This document shows, piece after piece, positions 19,032 through 27,739 of a DNA stretch of 46,760 bases. This DNA comes from an uncultured Lachnospiraceae bacterium. Its GTDB lineage: Bacteria > Bacillota > Clostridia > Lachnospirales > Lachnospiraceae. The position numbers and the translations under genes are program-made. Below the pieces are notes generated by a model. The model saw nothing but the letters and a program-made list of their open reading frames with translations. It had not been told where the DNA came from and did no database searches. Every line of letters starts with the position of its first letter. The stretch's first letter is position 1. Where the stretch lies: assembly GCA_947169235.1 (NCBI GenBank), contig CAMVOY010000014.1, positions 1 to 46,760 on the forward strand. Reading direction: 5' to 3'.

Positions 19032-19986
19032 GTTTCATCACGATCTTTCTGTATAACGCTCGGCTGCGACAAAGCACCGTCGCGGCGATCTTTCTCTTTT
19101 TGCCGACATAAGGGTTTTTTCTTATCGCGCGTATATGATGCCTGATCCAGTCATACACCTTTTTCTCAACCTCATAGAACTCGTGTCCTTCAGGCAGCAT
19201 CACCAACTTGTCATAGACTCGGAAATGAGCGACTATACGTCTGAACTCAACCTCATCGTCAAGTCCTTTTCCTTCGAGCATATGACTGATCCTTCCGTAG
19301 GATCTGATGACATCGAGATCCCTCATCGAAAAGCTCGATGTAGACAGACTACCCTCTCTGCGATTGTAGTGATAAAAATGTTCCATATCCATCACCACGC
19401 GATCCACATTTAAAAATGTACCGACTAACGCAAGAGCATCCTCAGCCACTGTCAGGTCCTCGGGAAACATGTCATTTTTCAGAAGTTCCCTTCTAAACAT
19501 CTTGCAGACGGGACCTGCCATGGTGATATGATCTTTTAGGATTTCTGCTATGGCTCCTCTTCCGTCCGTCTCCAGATACACCGGAGTCTCCGGATAATTC
19601 CTGCTGTGTCCATCTGCATAATCATATATCATTCCGCAAAACACGACCTGCGCATCCGAGTCCGTGGCGGTCTTTACCATATGAGATATCATCTCGGGTT
19701 CTATGGTATCATCGCTGTCGACAAAAAGAACATAGTCTCCCTTTGCCATGGATATCCCGTAGTTTCTCGCACTCGATACTCCCCGGTTCTCTCTGTGGAT
19801 CACGCGAACCCTGCCGTCCGTGGCATACTTATCGCAGATTCTGCCACCCTCATCCACTGATCCGTCATCTATCAGAAGGAGCTCCAGACGCTTATATGTC
19901 TGCGCGAGTATGCTCTCTATACATCCGGCGATATACGCTTCACTGTCATATACAGGAACGATCACCGATACCAGCTTTTCTTCCAC
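19024..19986 (-). CDS. Glycosyltransferase family 2
   Basis: A GT-A-fold sugar transferase of 320 residues. It opens with VSVIVPVYDSEAYIAGCIESILAQTY. It shows LLIDDGSVDEGG and the metal-binding FVDSDDTIEP around residues 89-98. There are no membrane helices, so it acts on the cytosolic face. The GTG start follows GGAGG at 5 bases and comes one base after the stop of the O-antigen ligase-like gene. Its sugar is unknown; the C-terminal basic segment (KKRKIAATVLCRSRALYRK) could hold it to the membrane. Confidence 0.9.
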   Translation of the reverse strand: MEEKLVSVIVPVYDSEAYIAGCIESILAQTYKRLELLLIDDGSVDEGGRICDKYATDGRVRVIHRENRGVSSARNYGISMAKGDYVLFVDSDDTIEPEMISHMVKTATDSDAQVVFCGMIYDYADGHSRNYPETPVYLETDGRGAIAEILKDHITMAGPVCKMFRRELLKNDMFPEDLTVAEDALALVGTFLNVDRVVMDMEHFYHYNRREGSLSTSSFSMRDLDVIRSYGRISHMLEGKGLDDEVEFRRIVAHFRVYDKLVMLPEGHEFYEVEKKVYDWIRHHIRAIRKNPYVGKKRKIAATVLCRSRALYRKIVMKHG

Positions 19987-19987
19987 T

Positions 19988-21394
19988 TCAACCTCCGATC
20001 GCTTCTTTCTTCATGCCGTATCCGGCCATGGTTCCGAAGCAGAACCAGAATACAACGTTTTCATATCTTAATCCATTAAAGATATTATCCATAAATACAC
20101 AGAATGCAAGCATGCCCAGAACGCAGCAGAAACTCAACAGCATAAAGCCGGTCTCTGCACCGGATATATCCGGACTTTTTCTCTCCTTAAAGGCCATAAA
20201 CCATCTCTTAAGTATACCGAGAAGGAAGATGAACATTACGATAACACCCAATACTCCTCCCTCGATCAAAACCATCAGATAGCTGTTGTGCGTCGTATAC
20301 TGATGCTCGACCAGATAAGCCTGCGGATCCTTTGCCTCGGCATAATGAAGAACTCCCTTAGCAGAAAAGCCTACAACCGGCTCGTCTTTCCACAGCGTCA
20401 GGTACTCGCCCCAGATCTTGAACCTGCTGTTGGATATATCTTCGAAGTTGGCATCTTCACGGATGAACTCCTCCTCAGTCGCACGATCCGGCTCAACCCA
20501 CATCCCCACAGTCTGTACACAGAAAAGGATCACAAAATATGCTGCTACCAGGATCGCGACCGCTGCGAGCTCGCAAAGAAGAGTCTTTCCTAGACTGAGC
20601 GGGTCATTTTTTGATAAACGCATCCGATAGAACACTGCGACCACGGATACGATGATAACCGCCACTATGGTGGAACGTGATCCGGACATTGTTATATAGA
20701 TCACGTACAGTACCGTACTGGCAACATAGTAAATCTTTAATAAACGTGATGACAGCTTTCTATAGCTCCATATGATACCTATGATCAAAAGAAGAGCGAT
20801 CATGGCTGCAGAGTTCGGATCCGAAAACATTCCGAACAGTCTTCCTTCCATTATACCCTGGCGTATGAAATGATGATTTGCACTAAAAACAAATGCTCCC
20901 TGATAATTGATCATATACATCCATATGGCAAGAATACATCCCAGATTCCAGATAAAAAGACTCCAGAATATAACTCTCTTCCACAGGTATTCACGTGATG
21001 AAGCGTCAAGACATTTGCCCAGCTGAAAACAGATAAATATAGCAAGTATTATTTTCGTTGACTCTATGATATTTTCAGAAAGTCCATACTCTCTCATCCA
21101 TACTGCTGCGGCCAAAAGAATCACACCGAATAATGCGAGCATCAGGATGTCAAATGTCATGATATATTTGCGAGTTTTATATATAATCAACACGGCAACT
21201 AAAGCGCCACCCAGATACATGATCCTGTATAGGTCAAGTACTCCTGTTATCTTTCTTAAGTACTCAGATACCATATCCTCCGCGGTAAGTGTGAGGGCTA
21301 CTCTGCTCCCCAACAGATAAAGCGTACTGTATATCAGGTAAGCAAGTACGATCTTTAACCATACCCTGTCGATGAGTTCTGCTATTTTTTTCAT
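19988..21394 (-). CDS. O-antigen ligase/polymerase-like membrane protein
   Basis: The 468-residue polytopic protein has about 12 helices. It has a short MSGSRSTIVAV helix and a large extracytoplasmic loop containing GFSAKGVLHYAEAKDP and HNSYLMVLIEGGVLG, the usual O-antigen ligase (Wzy_C) layout with a conserved His in the loop. It would polymerise repeat units or ligate a glycan to its acceptor. Its ATG overlaps the upstream LicD stop as ATGA. A second member of the same superfamily lies further upstream in the locus, so one may be the polymerase and the other the ligase. Confidence 0.85.
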   Translation of the reverse strand: MKKIAELIDRVWLKIVLAYLIYSTLYLLGSRVALTLTAEDMVSEYLRKITGVLDLYRIMYLGGALVAVLIIYKTRKYIMTFDILMLALFGVILLAAAVWMREYGLSENIIESTKIILAIFICFQLGKCLDASSREYLWKRVIFWSLFIWNLGCILAIWMYMINYQGAFVFSANHHFIRQGIMEGRLFGMFSDPNSAAMIALLLIIGIIWSYRKLSSRLLKIYYVASTVLYVIYITMSGSRSTIVAVIIVSVVAVFYRMRLSKNDPLSLGKTLLCELAAVAILVAAYFVILFCVQTVGMWVEPDRATEEEFIREDANFEDISNSRFKIWGEYLTLWKDEPVVGFSAKGVLHYAEAKDPQAYLVEHQYTTHNSYLMVLIEGGVLGVIVMFIFLLGILKRWFMAFKERKSPDISGAETGFMLLSFCCVLGMLAFCVFMDNIFNGLRYENVVFWFCFGTMAGYGMKKEAIGG

Positions 21395-22251
21395 GATATC
21401 TTTCTCCTCTTCGGATAGTACTTTTTATAATATTTTTTATATCCGTTTTCTGCGTCTACATATATTCCTTCATGAGAAGGTACCTGCTTATCCTTTGGCG
21501 GGAGTTTCATATAATCACCGAAGGCCATCTTAAGATATTTGTCATAGCCCACCGGTACGGGAAGCTTTACTCCTTCAAAATCCTTGAGTACTGCTGAAGA
21601 AAAGATCTCCTTCGGATATTCATTGACCATATAGTTCCATCTTACACAGAGCTCGGTCACATATTTGCACTCTGATATCGGGTACTTACTCATCCTTCTC
21701 TCACAGCGCCTTGCAGATCTGTATCTGCGTTTCCAACCGGGTCTGACCGCAAGCATACACTTGCCGACAAACTCAAGGAATTTCCCCTTGCTTGTCGGCG
21801 GCTCCTGATTGATATATATCTGATATACTAATCCCCAAAACAGCTGCTTTTTTCTCTTGAACCACCCCGATGGACATCCATCCAAAGGCAGCACCTCAAG
21901 CCTTATCCCGTGTGCCACCTTAAGGTCCATCTGCCTCTCCTTTATGAAGGTAGTGTCTTCATCCGTGATGGCAACTATCTGTGATCTTTCAAAATGATTC
22001 TCATCGGCGCGACTGAGCCTGTATTTACTCTCGTCCATCTCCCTGTGCCACAGCATGCACATCCTCTCATAATCCTCACGCGGCATAAACACATCGATGT
22101 CGTCATCCCAGGGAATAAATCCTCCATGCCTTATGGCTCCTATACAGCCTCCTCCGCACAGATAAAAAAGAAGGTTATGCCTGTCGCAGAACTCCTTAAA
22201 AACAAGGGTTATTTCCAGGCATTTTTTCTGGAGTTTTTTTATTTCCGTCAT
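21391..22251 (-). CDS. LicD family phosphotransferase (copy 1)
   Basis: The 286-residue protein has the LicD nucleotidyltransferase-like core: LCGGGCIGAIRHGGF and the acidic metal-binding WDDDID (residues 48-53), then MPREDYERM. LicD enzymes move phosphocholine or a polyol phosphate from a CDP carrier onto glycans. The start is the ATG overlapping the upstream LicD stop as ATGA, with GGAAG 5 bases before; a TTG nine codons earlier is less likely. It is a tandem paralogue of the next gene upstream: both have GGGCIG where many LicD proteins read GGTLLG. No choline genes are seen, while tarI/tarJ are in the locus. Confidence 0.87.
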   Translation of the reverse strand: MTEIKKLQKKCLEITLVFKEFCDRHNLLFYLCGGGCIGAIRHGGFIPWDDDIDVFMPREDYERMCMLWHREMDESKYRLSRADENHFERSQIVAITDEDTTFIKERQMDLKVAHGIRLEVLPLDGCPSGWFKRKKQLFWGLVYQIYINQEPPTSKGKFLEFVGKCMLAVRPGWKRRYRSARRCERRMSKYPISECKYVTELCVRWNYMVNEYPKEIFSSAVLKDFEGVKLPVPVGYDKYLKMAFGDYMKLPPKDKQVPSHEGIYVDAENGYKKYYKKYYPKRRKIS

Positions 22252-23186
22252 ACTGTCTTCCACTTTTTTACTTTCCAATCCTTACCTTTTTTCTTTGGTT
22301 CTTTGTTTCTGAGATAATACTTTCCTCTGTATTCCTTGTAGGACTTTTCCAAATCCAAAAATACACAGTCATGATGTGCCACTCTCTCCTCCTCAGGCGG
22401 GAGCACCGTGTAATCACCGAATGCCTGGACCAGATAATCCTCGGCACCTATCGGGATCGGCAGCATCCTGTCCTCAAACGGAACCTCGCGGTATGTATTA
22501 AACCAGATCTTGTCATACCAGTTTTTCATGTATCCGGGGCCCGAACACAGCTCGGTGATCCCGTCACATTTTCGGATCTTGTACTTGGTCATATGCTTTT
22601 CGGCTTTTCTCCAGATCCGATATCTGATCTTTTGTCCCCGAAAGATCCCAAGCAGGATCCTGCTCCCGAACTTCATCAGTCCGCCGTGCTTCTCGGGGAT
22701 GGTACCCGCACGGAAAAGCGAGTATATATAAGCCCATATAACCTGATTGCGTCTCTGACCTTTATCATCCGGATATCCGTCAAGCGGCAATATATCTAAC
22801 GATACACCGTGAACAATGTCTAAGTCATCCTGATACGGTTTTATGCATGTCGTCCTTTTGTCACGAAGTGTTGCAAAAAGGTTTCTGTCAGTATAGTTTT
22901 TGCCCGCATTTGAAAGCACATAGTTTTTGCCGGGCTTATACTCATTCCAGTGGCTCAAAAATCTCTCGTAATCGCGCCTCGGCATGAAGAAATCCAGATC
23001 GTCATCCCACGGGATAAACCCGCCCGTACGAAGCGCACCTATACATCCCCCGCCGCACAGATATGCGGTAAGCTCATATTCCTTACAAAAATCCCAAAAC
23101 ACGCTTGCCATCTCCAATGATATCCTCTTTATCCCGGCAAGCTCTTTGTCAGTATATATATGAGTGCTTTGCTCTTTTTTACTCAT
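22248..23186 (-). CDS. LicD family phosphotransferase (copy 2)
   Basis: The 312-residue protein has LCGGGCIGALRTGGF and WDDDLD (residues 60-65), then MPRRDYERF. It also shares GVSLDILPLDGYPDD and C-terminal FGDYTVLPPEE with copy 1 (GIRLEVLPLDGCP, FGDYMKLPPKD), so the two are paralogues along their whole length. The tail is very basic (RNKEPKKKGKDWKVKKWK). The ATG follows GGGAAG. By context it may transfer ribitol phosphate or glycerol phosphate rather than choline phosphate; this is an inference. Confidence 0.87.
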   Translation of the reverse strand: MSKKEQSTHIYTDKELAGIKRISLEMASVFWDFCKEYELTAYLCGGGCIGALRTGGFIPWDDDLDFFMPRRDYERFLSHWNEYKPGKNYVLSNAGKNYTDRNLFATLRDKRTTCIKPYQDDLDIVHGVSLDILPLDGYPDDKGQRRNQVIWAYIYSLFRAGTIPEKHGGLMKFGSRILLGIFRGQKIRYRIWRKAEKHMTKYKIRKCDGITELCSGPGYMKNWYDKIWFNTYREVPFEDRMLPIPIGAEDYLVQAFGDYTVLPPEEERVAHHDCVFLDLEKSYKEYRGKYYLRNKEPKKKGKDWKVKKWKTV

Positions 23187-23220
23187 TTAACTTCCCTTTC
23201 ACCTGGTCACAACAACCTCA

Positions 23221-24297
23221 TCACTTGAATACCCACTCTCTCTGGATGACAAAGCTTATAACAAATAACATCGTATCGATGATCACTTTTCTGATAGTGG
23301 AATAAGGTATAAATAACAATGCATAATTAACAAGTAACGCCGATACCGTCAGCTGTATGATCGCGAGCAGATAGTATTTTACCGCGACCGAAGGCGACTT
23401 CGATGCATTTTTAAATACCAGCTTTTTATTCATCAAAAAGTTGTATATCGAGCTCACTGCTCTGGCCAAGACCGTACGCGTTATGATCAGGACACTCACT
23501 CCGAAAACGAGCGTCTCATCCTCTATAAACGGCCTCAGGATATATCCAAGCAGGAAATACATCAGAATATCTACCAAAAAACTCGAGAACGAGCTCAGCA
23601 TAAACTTGATAAACACCTTGTATATCCTGATCGAATCTCTGAACGGGTTGAAATGCGAGCTCTCATTTTTTTGGATGTAGATAGTCTGTATCGGAAACTC
23701 TCTGACCGGGATATGGTAATCTCTCGCCTCGAGTAACATGTTCATCTCATACTCGTAGCGCTCGCCCTTGGTGCAGGCAAAATGCTCGCGTATCAGTCCG
23801 ATGGGCATACCGCGAAGTCCGGTCTGTGTATCGCTTACCTTCAGTCCACAGAGTGCCTTTAAGATAAGCTTCGTGCATTTGTTTCCGAATCTGGATCTGA
23901 ACGGGATCTGTTTATCATCAAAACTCCTGCACCCCAATATCAGTTCATCCGGATGCAGACACACCAGCCCGGCGCATTTGTCGATATCCTCCACAGTGTG
24001 CTGCCCGTCGCAGTCAGCAGTCACCGCTCCCGCGACCTCTGGGCACTCCTCGAGAAGATAGTTGAAAGCCGACTTTATCGCGATCCCCTTGCCGAAGTTT
24101 ACGACATGGCGGATCACCTTGCAGCCGTACCTTTCCTTGCACGCTTTGAAGAAGGCGCGGTTTTTGATCGCGCTCCCGTCATCCACCAGGATTATCCTTT
24201 TAAACCCGCTGTCACTGAGGCTTCCGACGAGCTCGACCATACGATCATCAGGGTCAAGCGCGGAAATCACTATGGCAACATCTTCTTTGTAACCCAT
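23221..24297 (-). CDS. Fusion: family 2 glycosyltransferase plus GtrA-like membrane domain
   Basis: The 358 residues hold two domains. Residues 1 to about 225 are a dolichyl-phosphate-mannose-synthase-like GT2 (IILVDDGS, NFGKGIAIKSAF, DCDGQHTVEDI, VSDTQTGLRG). Residues about 228-358 form a four-helix GtrA-like domain (SSFSSFLVDILMYFLLG, SSIYNFLMNKKLVFK). It would make a polyprenyl-phosphate sugar and assist its movement across the membrane in one chain. The ATG directly abuts the stop of the upstream glycosyltransferase. Confidence 0.85.
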   Translation of the reverse strand: MGYKEDVAIVISALDPDDRMVELVGSLSDSGFKRIILVDDGSAIKNRAFFKACKERYGCKVIRHVVNFGKGIAIKSAFNYLLEECPEVAGAVTADCDGQHTVEDIDKCAGLVCLHPDELILGCRSFDDKQIPFRSRFGNKCTKLILKALCGLKVSDTQTGLRGMPIGLIREHFACTKGERYEYEMNMLLEARDYHIPVREFPIQTIYIQKNESSHFNPFRDSIRIYKVFIKFMLSSFSSFLVDILMYFLLGYILRPFIEDETLVFGVSVLIITRTVLARAVSSIYNFLMNKKLVFKNASKSPSVAVKYYLLAIIQLTVSALLVNYALLFIPYSTIRKVIIDTMLFVISFVIQREWVFK

Positions 24298-25458
24298 TTA
24301 TTTCTTCCTTCCAAACGGAATAGAGATTATCCCTAAAAATGTGCCCGCACCGTAACACACATGCAGACAAAAAAATACAAACGGCAGAAGCACCGCGCAG
24401 GCCGGCGCCCTCTCGCCCGAATACTGCAATCTGAATACACCGTAAACAGACATCAATACAGCGACTGAAAAATACAAGCTTGCGATCAATCTGAAACACC
24501 ACGGACTGCCGAAGATCATAAGTACTGTCGAGGCGACCACGGCAAGTAGAAATGCGAGTGGTACCAGATGGTATATTGATATGCACCCGGGCACGATCCC
24601 GAGTGTCCTTCCGACCCAGAATCCGTTTCCCGTCTTTTGTTTGATCATCCTTCCGAAAGACGGTCTCACATACTGTTCGGAGTAAATATGAGGTGATCTG
24701 TATATCTTATATCCGTTCTTTCTGATACGGTAGTGATACTCGTTATCCTCGGTCCTGCCGAGATCCTCTCTGAATCCTCCGACCTTTTCCAAAACCTCCC
24801 TGCGATAGCACGCATGGAAAAGACTCTTTACATATTTTCTGTCTTCGGGCTTTTCGGATGGTATGGCTGATCTGTTTTCTTTAGGATTATCCTCCGACGC
24901 ACCGTTATCTACCCTTCTGGCAACAGAGACGCTCGAGCCGAACATCGACTCCTCAGCCATCCACAGCATCCTGCTAAAGCTGCCATCTGAATCACATATG
25001 GTCGGACGTGCTCCGCCGACCACATACTCCATACCGCCTGGCGTCTGCACATCATCTCCAAGCGCCGCCACACAGGACTCTACGAAATCCGCAGGTATCC
25101 TGGCATGCGCATCTACTCTTATGAGCGCCAGAGCCGGCTCCTCTTTTTCAGACAAAAACTCTGAGATAGCCACATTCCAACCGGCGCTCTGTCTCTTTTT
25201 CGGATTGTCACTTACCCACACCCGGCAGAATCCGGCTGTATGAGCCCTCTCCTCCGAGTCTGCACTCTCGTCTGATGAAAAAGATCCGCTAACTGAAGCG
25301 AAATCCTCCATCAGCTTTTTTGTCCCGTCATCTGAACCGCTGTCGACGAGCAGTACCTCTATCTTTTCATGCGGATAGGTCTGCTTTTTTACATCCTCCA
25401 AAAGAGCAGGCAGATATTTTTCTTCGTTATAGGCCACTATGGCCAACGCAACCTTCAT
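24298..25458 (-). CDS. Glycosyltransferase family 2, ExoA-like, with membrane C-terminus
   Basis: The 386-residue enzyme opens with VALAIVAYNEEKYLPALLEDV. It has LLVDSGSDDGT, RVDAHARIPADFV and the acceptor-side EDNEYHYRIRKNGYKI. It resembles the succinoglycan ExoA group. Two or three membrane helices follow (about residues 290-370). Two polar stretches look like insertions relative to that group: a Ser/Glu-rich one near residues 54-75 and a Glu/Asn/Lys-rich one near 186-205. The ATG has GAGGAG 5 bases upstream, 9 bases after the GtrB-like gene. Confidence 0.85.
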   Translation of the reverse strand: MKVALAIVAYNEEKYLPALLEDVKKQTYPHEKIEVLLVDSGSDDGTKKLMEDFASVSGSFSSDESADSEERAHTAGFCRVWVSDNPKKRQSAGWNVAISEFLSEKEEPALALIRVDAHARIPADFVESCVAALGDDVQTPGGMEYVVGGARPTICDSDGSFSRMLWMAEESMFGSSVSVARRVDNGASEDNPKENRSAIPSEKPEDRKYVKSLFHACYRREVLEKVGGFREDLGRTEDNEYHYRIRKNGYKIYRSPHIYSEQYVRPSFGRMIKQKTGNGFWVGRTLGIVPGCISIYHLVPLAFLLAVVASTVLMIFGSPWCFRLIASLYFSVAVLMSVYGVFRLQYSGERAPACAVLLPFVFFCLHVCYGAGTFLGIISIPFGRKK

Positions 25459-25467
25459 TTATTCTCC

Positions 25468-26451
25468 TCAATCATCGAGCACATCCTGGACAGCGAACCT
25501 CGGACGTTTCTTCGTCTCCAGATACATCTTTCCGATGTACTCACCAACGATACCTATCGCCAGCAACTGCAGACCTCCGAGCGCCCATATGGACACCATG
25601 GTCGAGCTCCATCCCAGCACCGTCGCCCCCTGGAAATGACGGATGACCGACCATACCAGGATTATAAAACTTATGAAAAATATAACGACACCCACAGTCA
25701 TGATCATACGGATCGGCTTTACGGAAAATGAAGTGATACCGTCAAGTGCGAATGAGAGCATTTTTCTGAGCGGGTATTTGCTCTCTCCTGCGAATCTCTC
25801 CTGTCTCTCGTAGAGCACCTGCCCCGACGGGAATCCGATCAAAGGCACCATTCCTCTGAGGAAAAGATTGACCTCTTTATAGTTCTCAAGCTCCTCCAAA
25901 ACACGCCTGCTCATCAACCTGAAATCAGCGTGATTGAAGATGATATCCACGCCCATCTTCAGCATCAGCTTGTAAAAAAGCTCAGCCGTAAAACGCTTGA
26001 ATCCGGTATCTTTTTTTCTGTCAGATCTGACACCGTATACTACATCGAGTCCGTCATGATACCTCTCGATCATCTGCTCTATAGCCTCGATATCATCCTG
26101 CAGATCGGCATCCATACTTATCGCTACATCCGCATGATCCTTTGCATACATAAGGCCGGCCAGAACCGCGTTCTGATGTCCCCTGTTTCTCGAAAGATTG
26201 ATACCACTGACCAAAGGATTCTCAAGATAATACTTGGTAATAAGCTTCCATGTTCCATCCTTTGAACCGTCATTTACAAAAAGGATCCGGCTCCTCTCGT
26301 TGATCTTTTTCCTTGCGATCATATCTTCGAGTTTTTTTGATAGTCTTTTTACTGTCTCCGGCAGAACTGCCTCCTCGTTATAGCAAGGCACGACCATATA
26401 AAGCACATTGCCTCTGAACGTGGTTTCCTTCTTTTCGATCCTTGTTTCCAT
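25468..26451 (-). CDS. GtrB-like polyprenyl-phosphate glycosyltransferase
   Basis: The 327-residue protein has a GT2 domain (VVPCYNEEAVLPETV, LFVNDGSKDGT, LSRNRGHQNAVLAGL, DADLQDD) followed by two membrane helices near the C-terminus. This is the architecture of bactoprenol glucosyl transferases, which load a sugar from UDP/GDP onto undecaprenyl phosphate. It also has the typical loop FAGESKYPLRKMLSFALDGI. The ATG follows AGAGGAGA; a TTG six codons earlier is possible. Partners in the locus are the GtrA protein and the GT2-GtrA fusion. Confidence 0.9.
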   Translation of the reverse strand: METRIEKKETTFRGNVLYMVVPCYNEEAVLPETVKRLSKKLEDMIARKKINERSRILFVNDGSKDGTWKLITKYYLENPLVSGINLSRNRGHQNAVLAGLMYAKDHADVAISMDADLQDDIEAIEQMIERYHDGLDVVYGVRSDRKKDTGFKRFTAELFYKLMLKMGVDIIFNHADFRLMSRRVLEELENYKEVNLFLRGMVPLIGFPSGQVLYERQERFAGESKYPLRKMLSFALDGITSFSVKPIRMIMTVGVVIFFISFIILVWSVIRHFQGATVLGWSSTMVSIWALGGLQLLAIGIVGEYIGKMYLETKKRPRFAVQDVLDD

Positions 26452-26487
26452 CTGCCATCTCCTCTTCAAAACATTTTTATATCTTTA

Positions 26488-27513
26488 TCACTTATTCCAC
26501 ACCATAACGGTCTTTCCCGACTTACTCTGCAGATCCAGCTCAAAAGCCCGTTTCATATCATCCATGTTTCTGACATTTACAACATGTCCTACTATTCTGT
26601 GGAGTTCCGAAATCAGATCCGGATTCTCGTTGTATACCTCGAGAGTCTTTTTGAAATCTTCCACACCGCTTCTGCTGCTTCCGAAAAGACGCAATCCCTT
26701 TTCCAAAACCATACGTGTATTAATAGCGATCGGATTCTCACTGACTCCCATCAGCGAGATGGCACCCTCAGGTGCTATATGATCGATAATCTGATCGACC
26801 GCGGATCTCGCTCCTTCACTTCCGACGCACTCGAATGCCTGGTCAATAACGAGGTCATCAGGTATCTCCTCAGTAAGGTAAGTCTCATCGCAGAACGAGA
26901 AGTCAGCGAGTTTATTCTCACTCATTCCGAACACGATGAGCTCAGCCTCAGGATACATGTATCTGTACATAAGTGACGTAAGGAATCCCAGATTTCCATC
27001 ACCCCAGATCCCTATGGTATCACGTCTGCCATTCGCAATCATGTCCATCCTTCTGATAGCATGAGTGCTCACGCTGACAAGCTCCGTGAACGCCGCCACT
27101 TCGGACTCGACACTGTCAGGCACCCGAAGGACTCTGTCCGGCCTGATATCAACCAGGTCCTGCATGAATCCGTCATACCCGCTGCTCCTGAACTTAGATG
27201 ATCGGATATAATTCTCCGCAACAAACGGATCCTCCTCTACAGGAGTGTTTGGCACCATGACGACTCTTTCGCCGGGCTCAAACTGTCCGCTGCCGTCCCA
27301 CACGATCTCACCGATACCTTCATGGATCAGCGCCATCGGAAGCTTTTTCCTCATCACAGCCGGCGGCCTCAACCCTTGATAATACCTCTGATCCGCGTGA
27401 CATATCGACAGATGCGTCGGTCTGACAATCGTGATATCACTGTTCAATTCGATATCCGAAAATTCGACCTCAAATCTACCCGGAGCCACTAATCTATACA
27501 CTACGTTTAACAT
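26488..27513 (-). CDS. tarJ: Ribulose-5-phosphate reductase (ribitol-5-phosphate dehydrogenase), TarJ-like
   Basis: This zinc-type medium-chain dehydrogenase is 341 residues long. It has THLSICHADQRYY (Cys38 as likely zinc ligand), ALIHEGIGEI (His64-Glu65) and a nucleotide-binding region with GIWGDGNLGFLTSLMY. The overall pattern (SGYDGFMQDLV, AFECVGSEGARSAVDQII) fits TarJ, which reduces ribulose 5-phosphate to ribitol 5-phosphate with NADPH. tarI precedes it in the same direction, which supports the call. A 226-base spacer with a multi-arm palindromic element lies between them. The ATG has AGGGG 7 bases upstream. Confidence 0.85.
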   Translation of the reverse strand: MLNVVYRLVAPGRFEVEFSDIELNSDITIVRPTHLSICHADQRYYQGLRPPAVMRKKLPMALIHEGIGEIVWDGSGQFEPGERVVMVPNTPVEEDPFVAENYIRSSKFRSSGYDGFMQDLVDIRPDRVLRVPDSVESEVAAFTELVSVSTHAIRRMDMIANGRRDTIGIWGDGNLGFLTSLMYRYMYPEAELIVFGMSENKLADFSFCDETYLTEEIPDDLVIDQAFECVGSEGARSAVDQIIDHIAPEGAISLMGVSENPIAINTRMVLEKGLRLFGSSRSGVEDFKKTLEVYNENPDLISELHRIVGHVVNVRNMDDMKRAFELDLQSKSGKTVMVWNK

Positions 27514-27526
27514 ACAACTACCCCTC

Positions 27527-27736
27527 CGCGCCGAGCGCTATGGTAGCTTTTCTTCCTCGCTCGCACATATAAAGTGCTCCTCGGAAGAAAACTACCGCCG
27601 CTCGTGCGCTGGTTTTCTGAAATCTGATTGTGTCAGCGCCGGCGGCGTGAGTTTTCTCACAGCGAGCCAGCGTAGCTGCTGAGTCGAACGAACTGTTCCA
27701 GTTCGTTTAGAAAAGCTCACATCAGCGTCCGGCGCG
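27527..27736. repeat. Multi-arm palindromic element A between tarI and tarJ
   Basis: The spacer is almost fully self-complementary. The outer arms at 27527-27539 and 27724-27736 pair over 13 positions with one mismatch and one wobble. Inside are these arms: 27542-27556 with 27583-27596 (one bulge; loop has GCAC/GTGC); CGCCGC at 27596-27601 with 27642-27647; the GTGAG/CTCAC hairpin at 27647-27660; a GAG-hairpin-GAGTC module at 27664-27685; and AACGAACTG/CAGTTCGTT at 27687-27707. It fits exactly between the tarI stop and the tarJ ribosome binding site. It is probably a mobile-type palindromic repeat (MITE-like) or a structured RNA in the mRNA. Confidence 0.7.
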
Positions 27737-27739
27737 TCC

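Noticed and set aside
27527-27736. Small protein gene or insertion sequence in the tarI-tarJ spacer
   Set aside because: No open frame with a ribosome binding site fills it and no transposase fragment is visible; only palindromic structure is seen.
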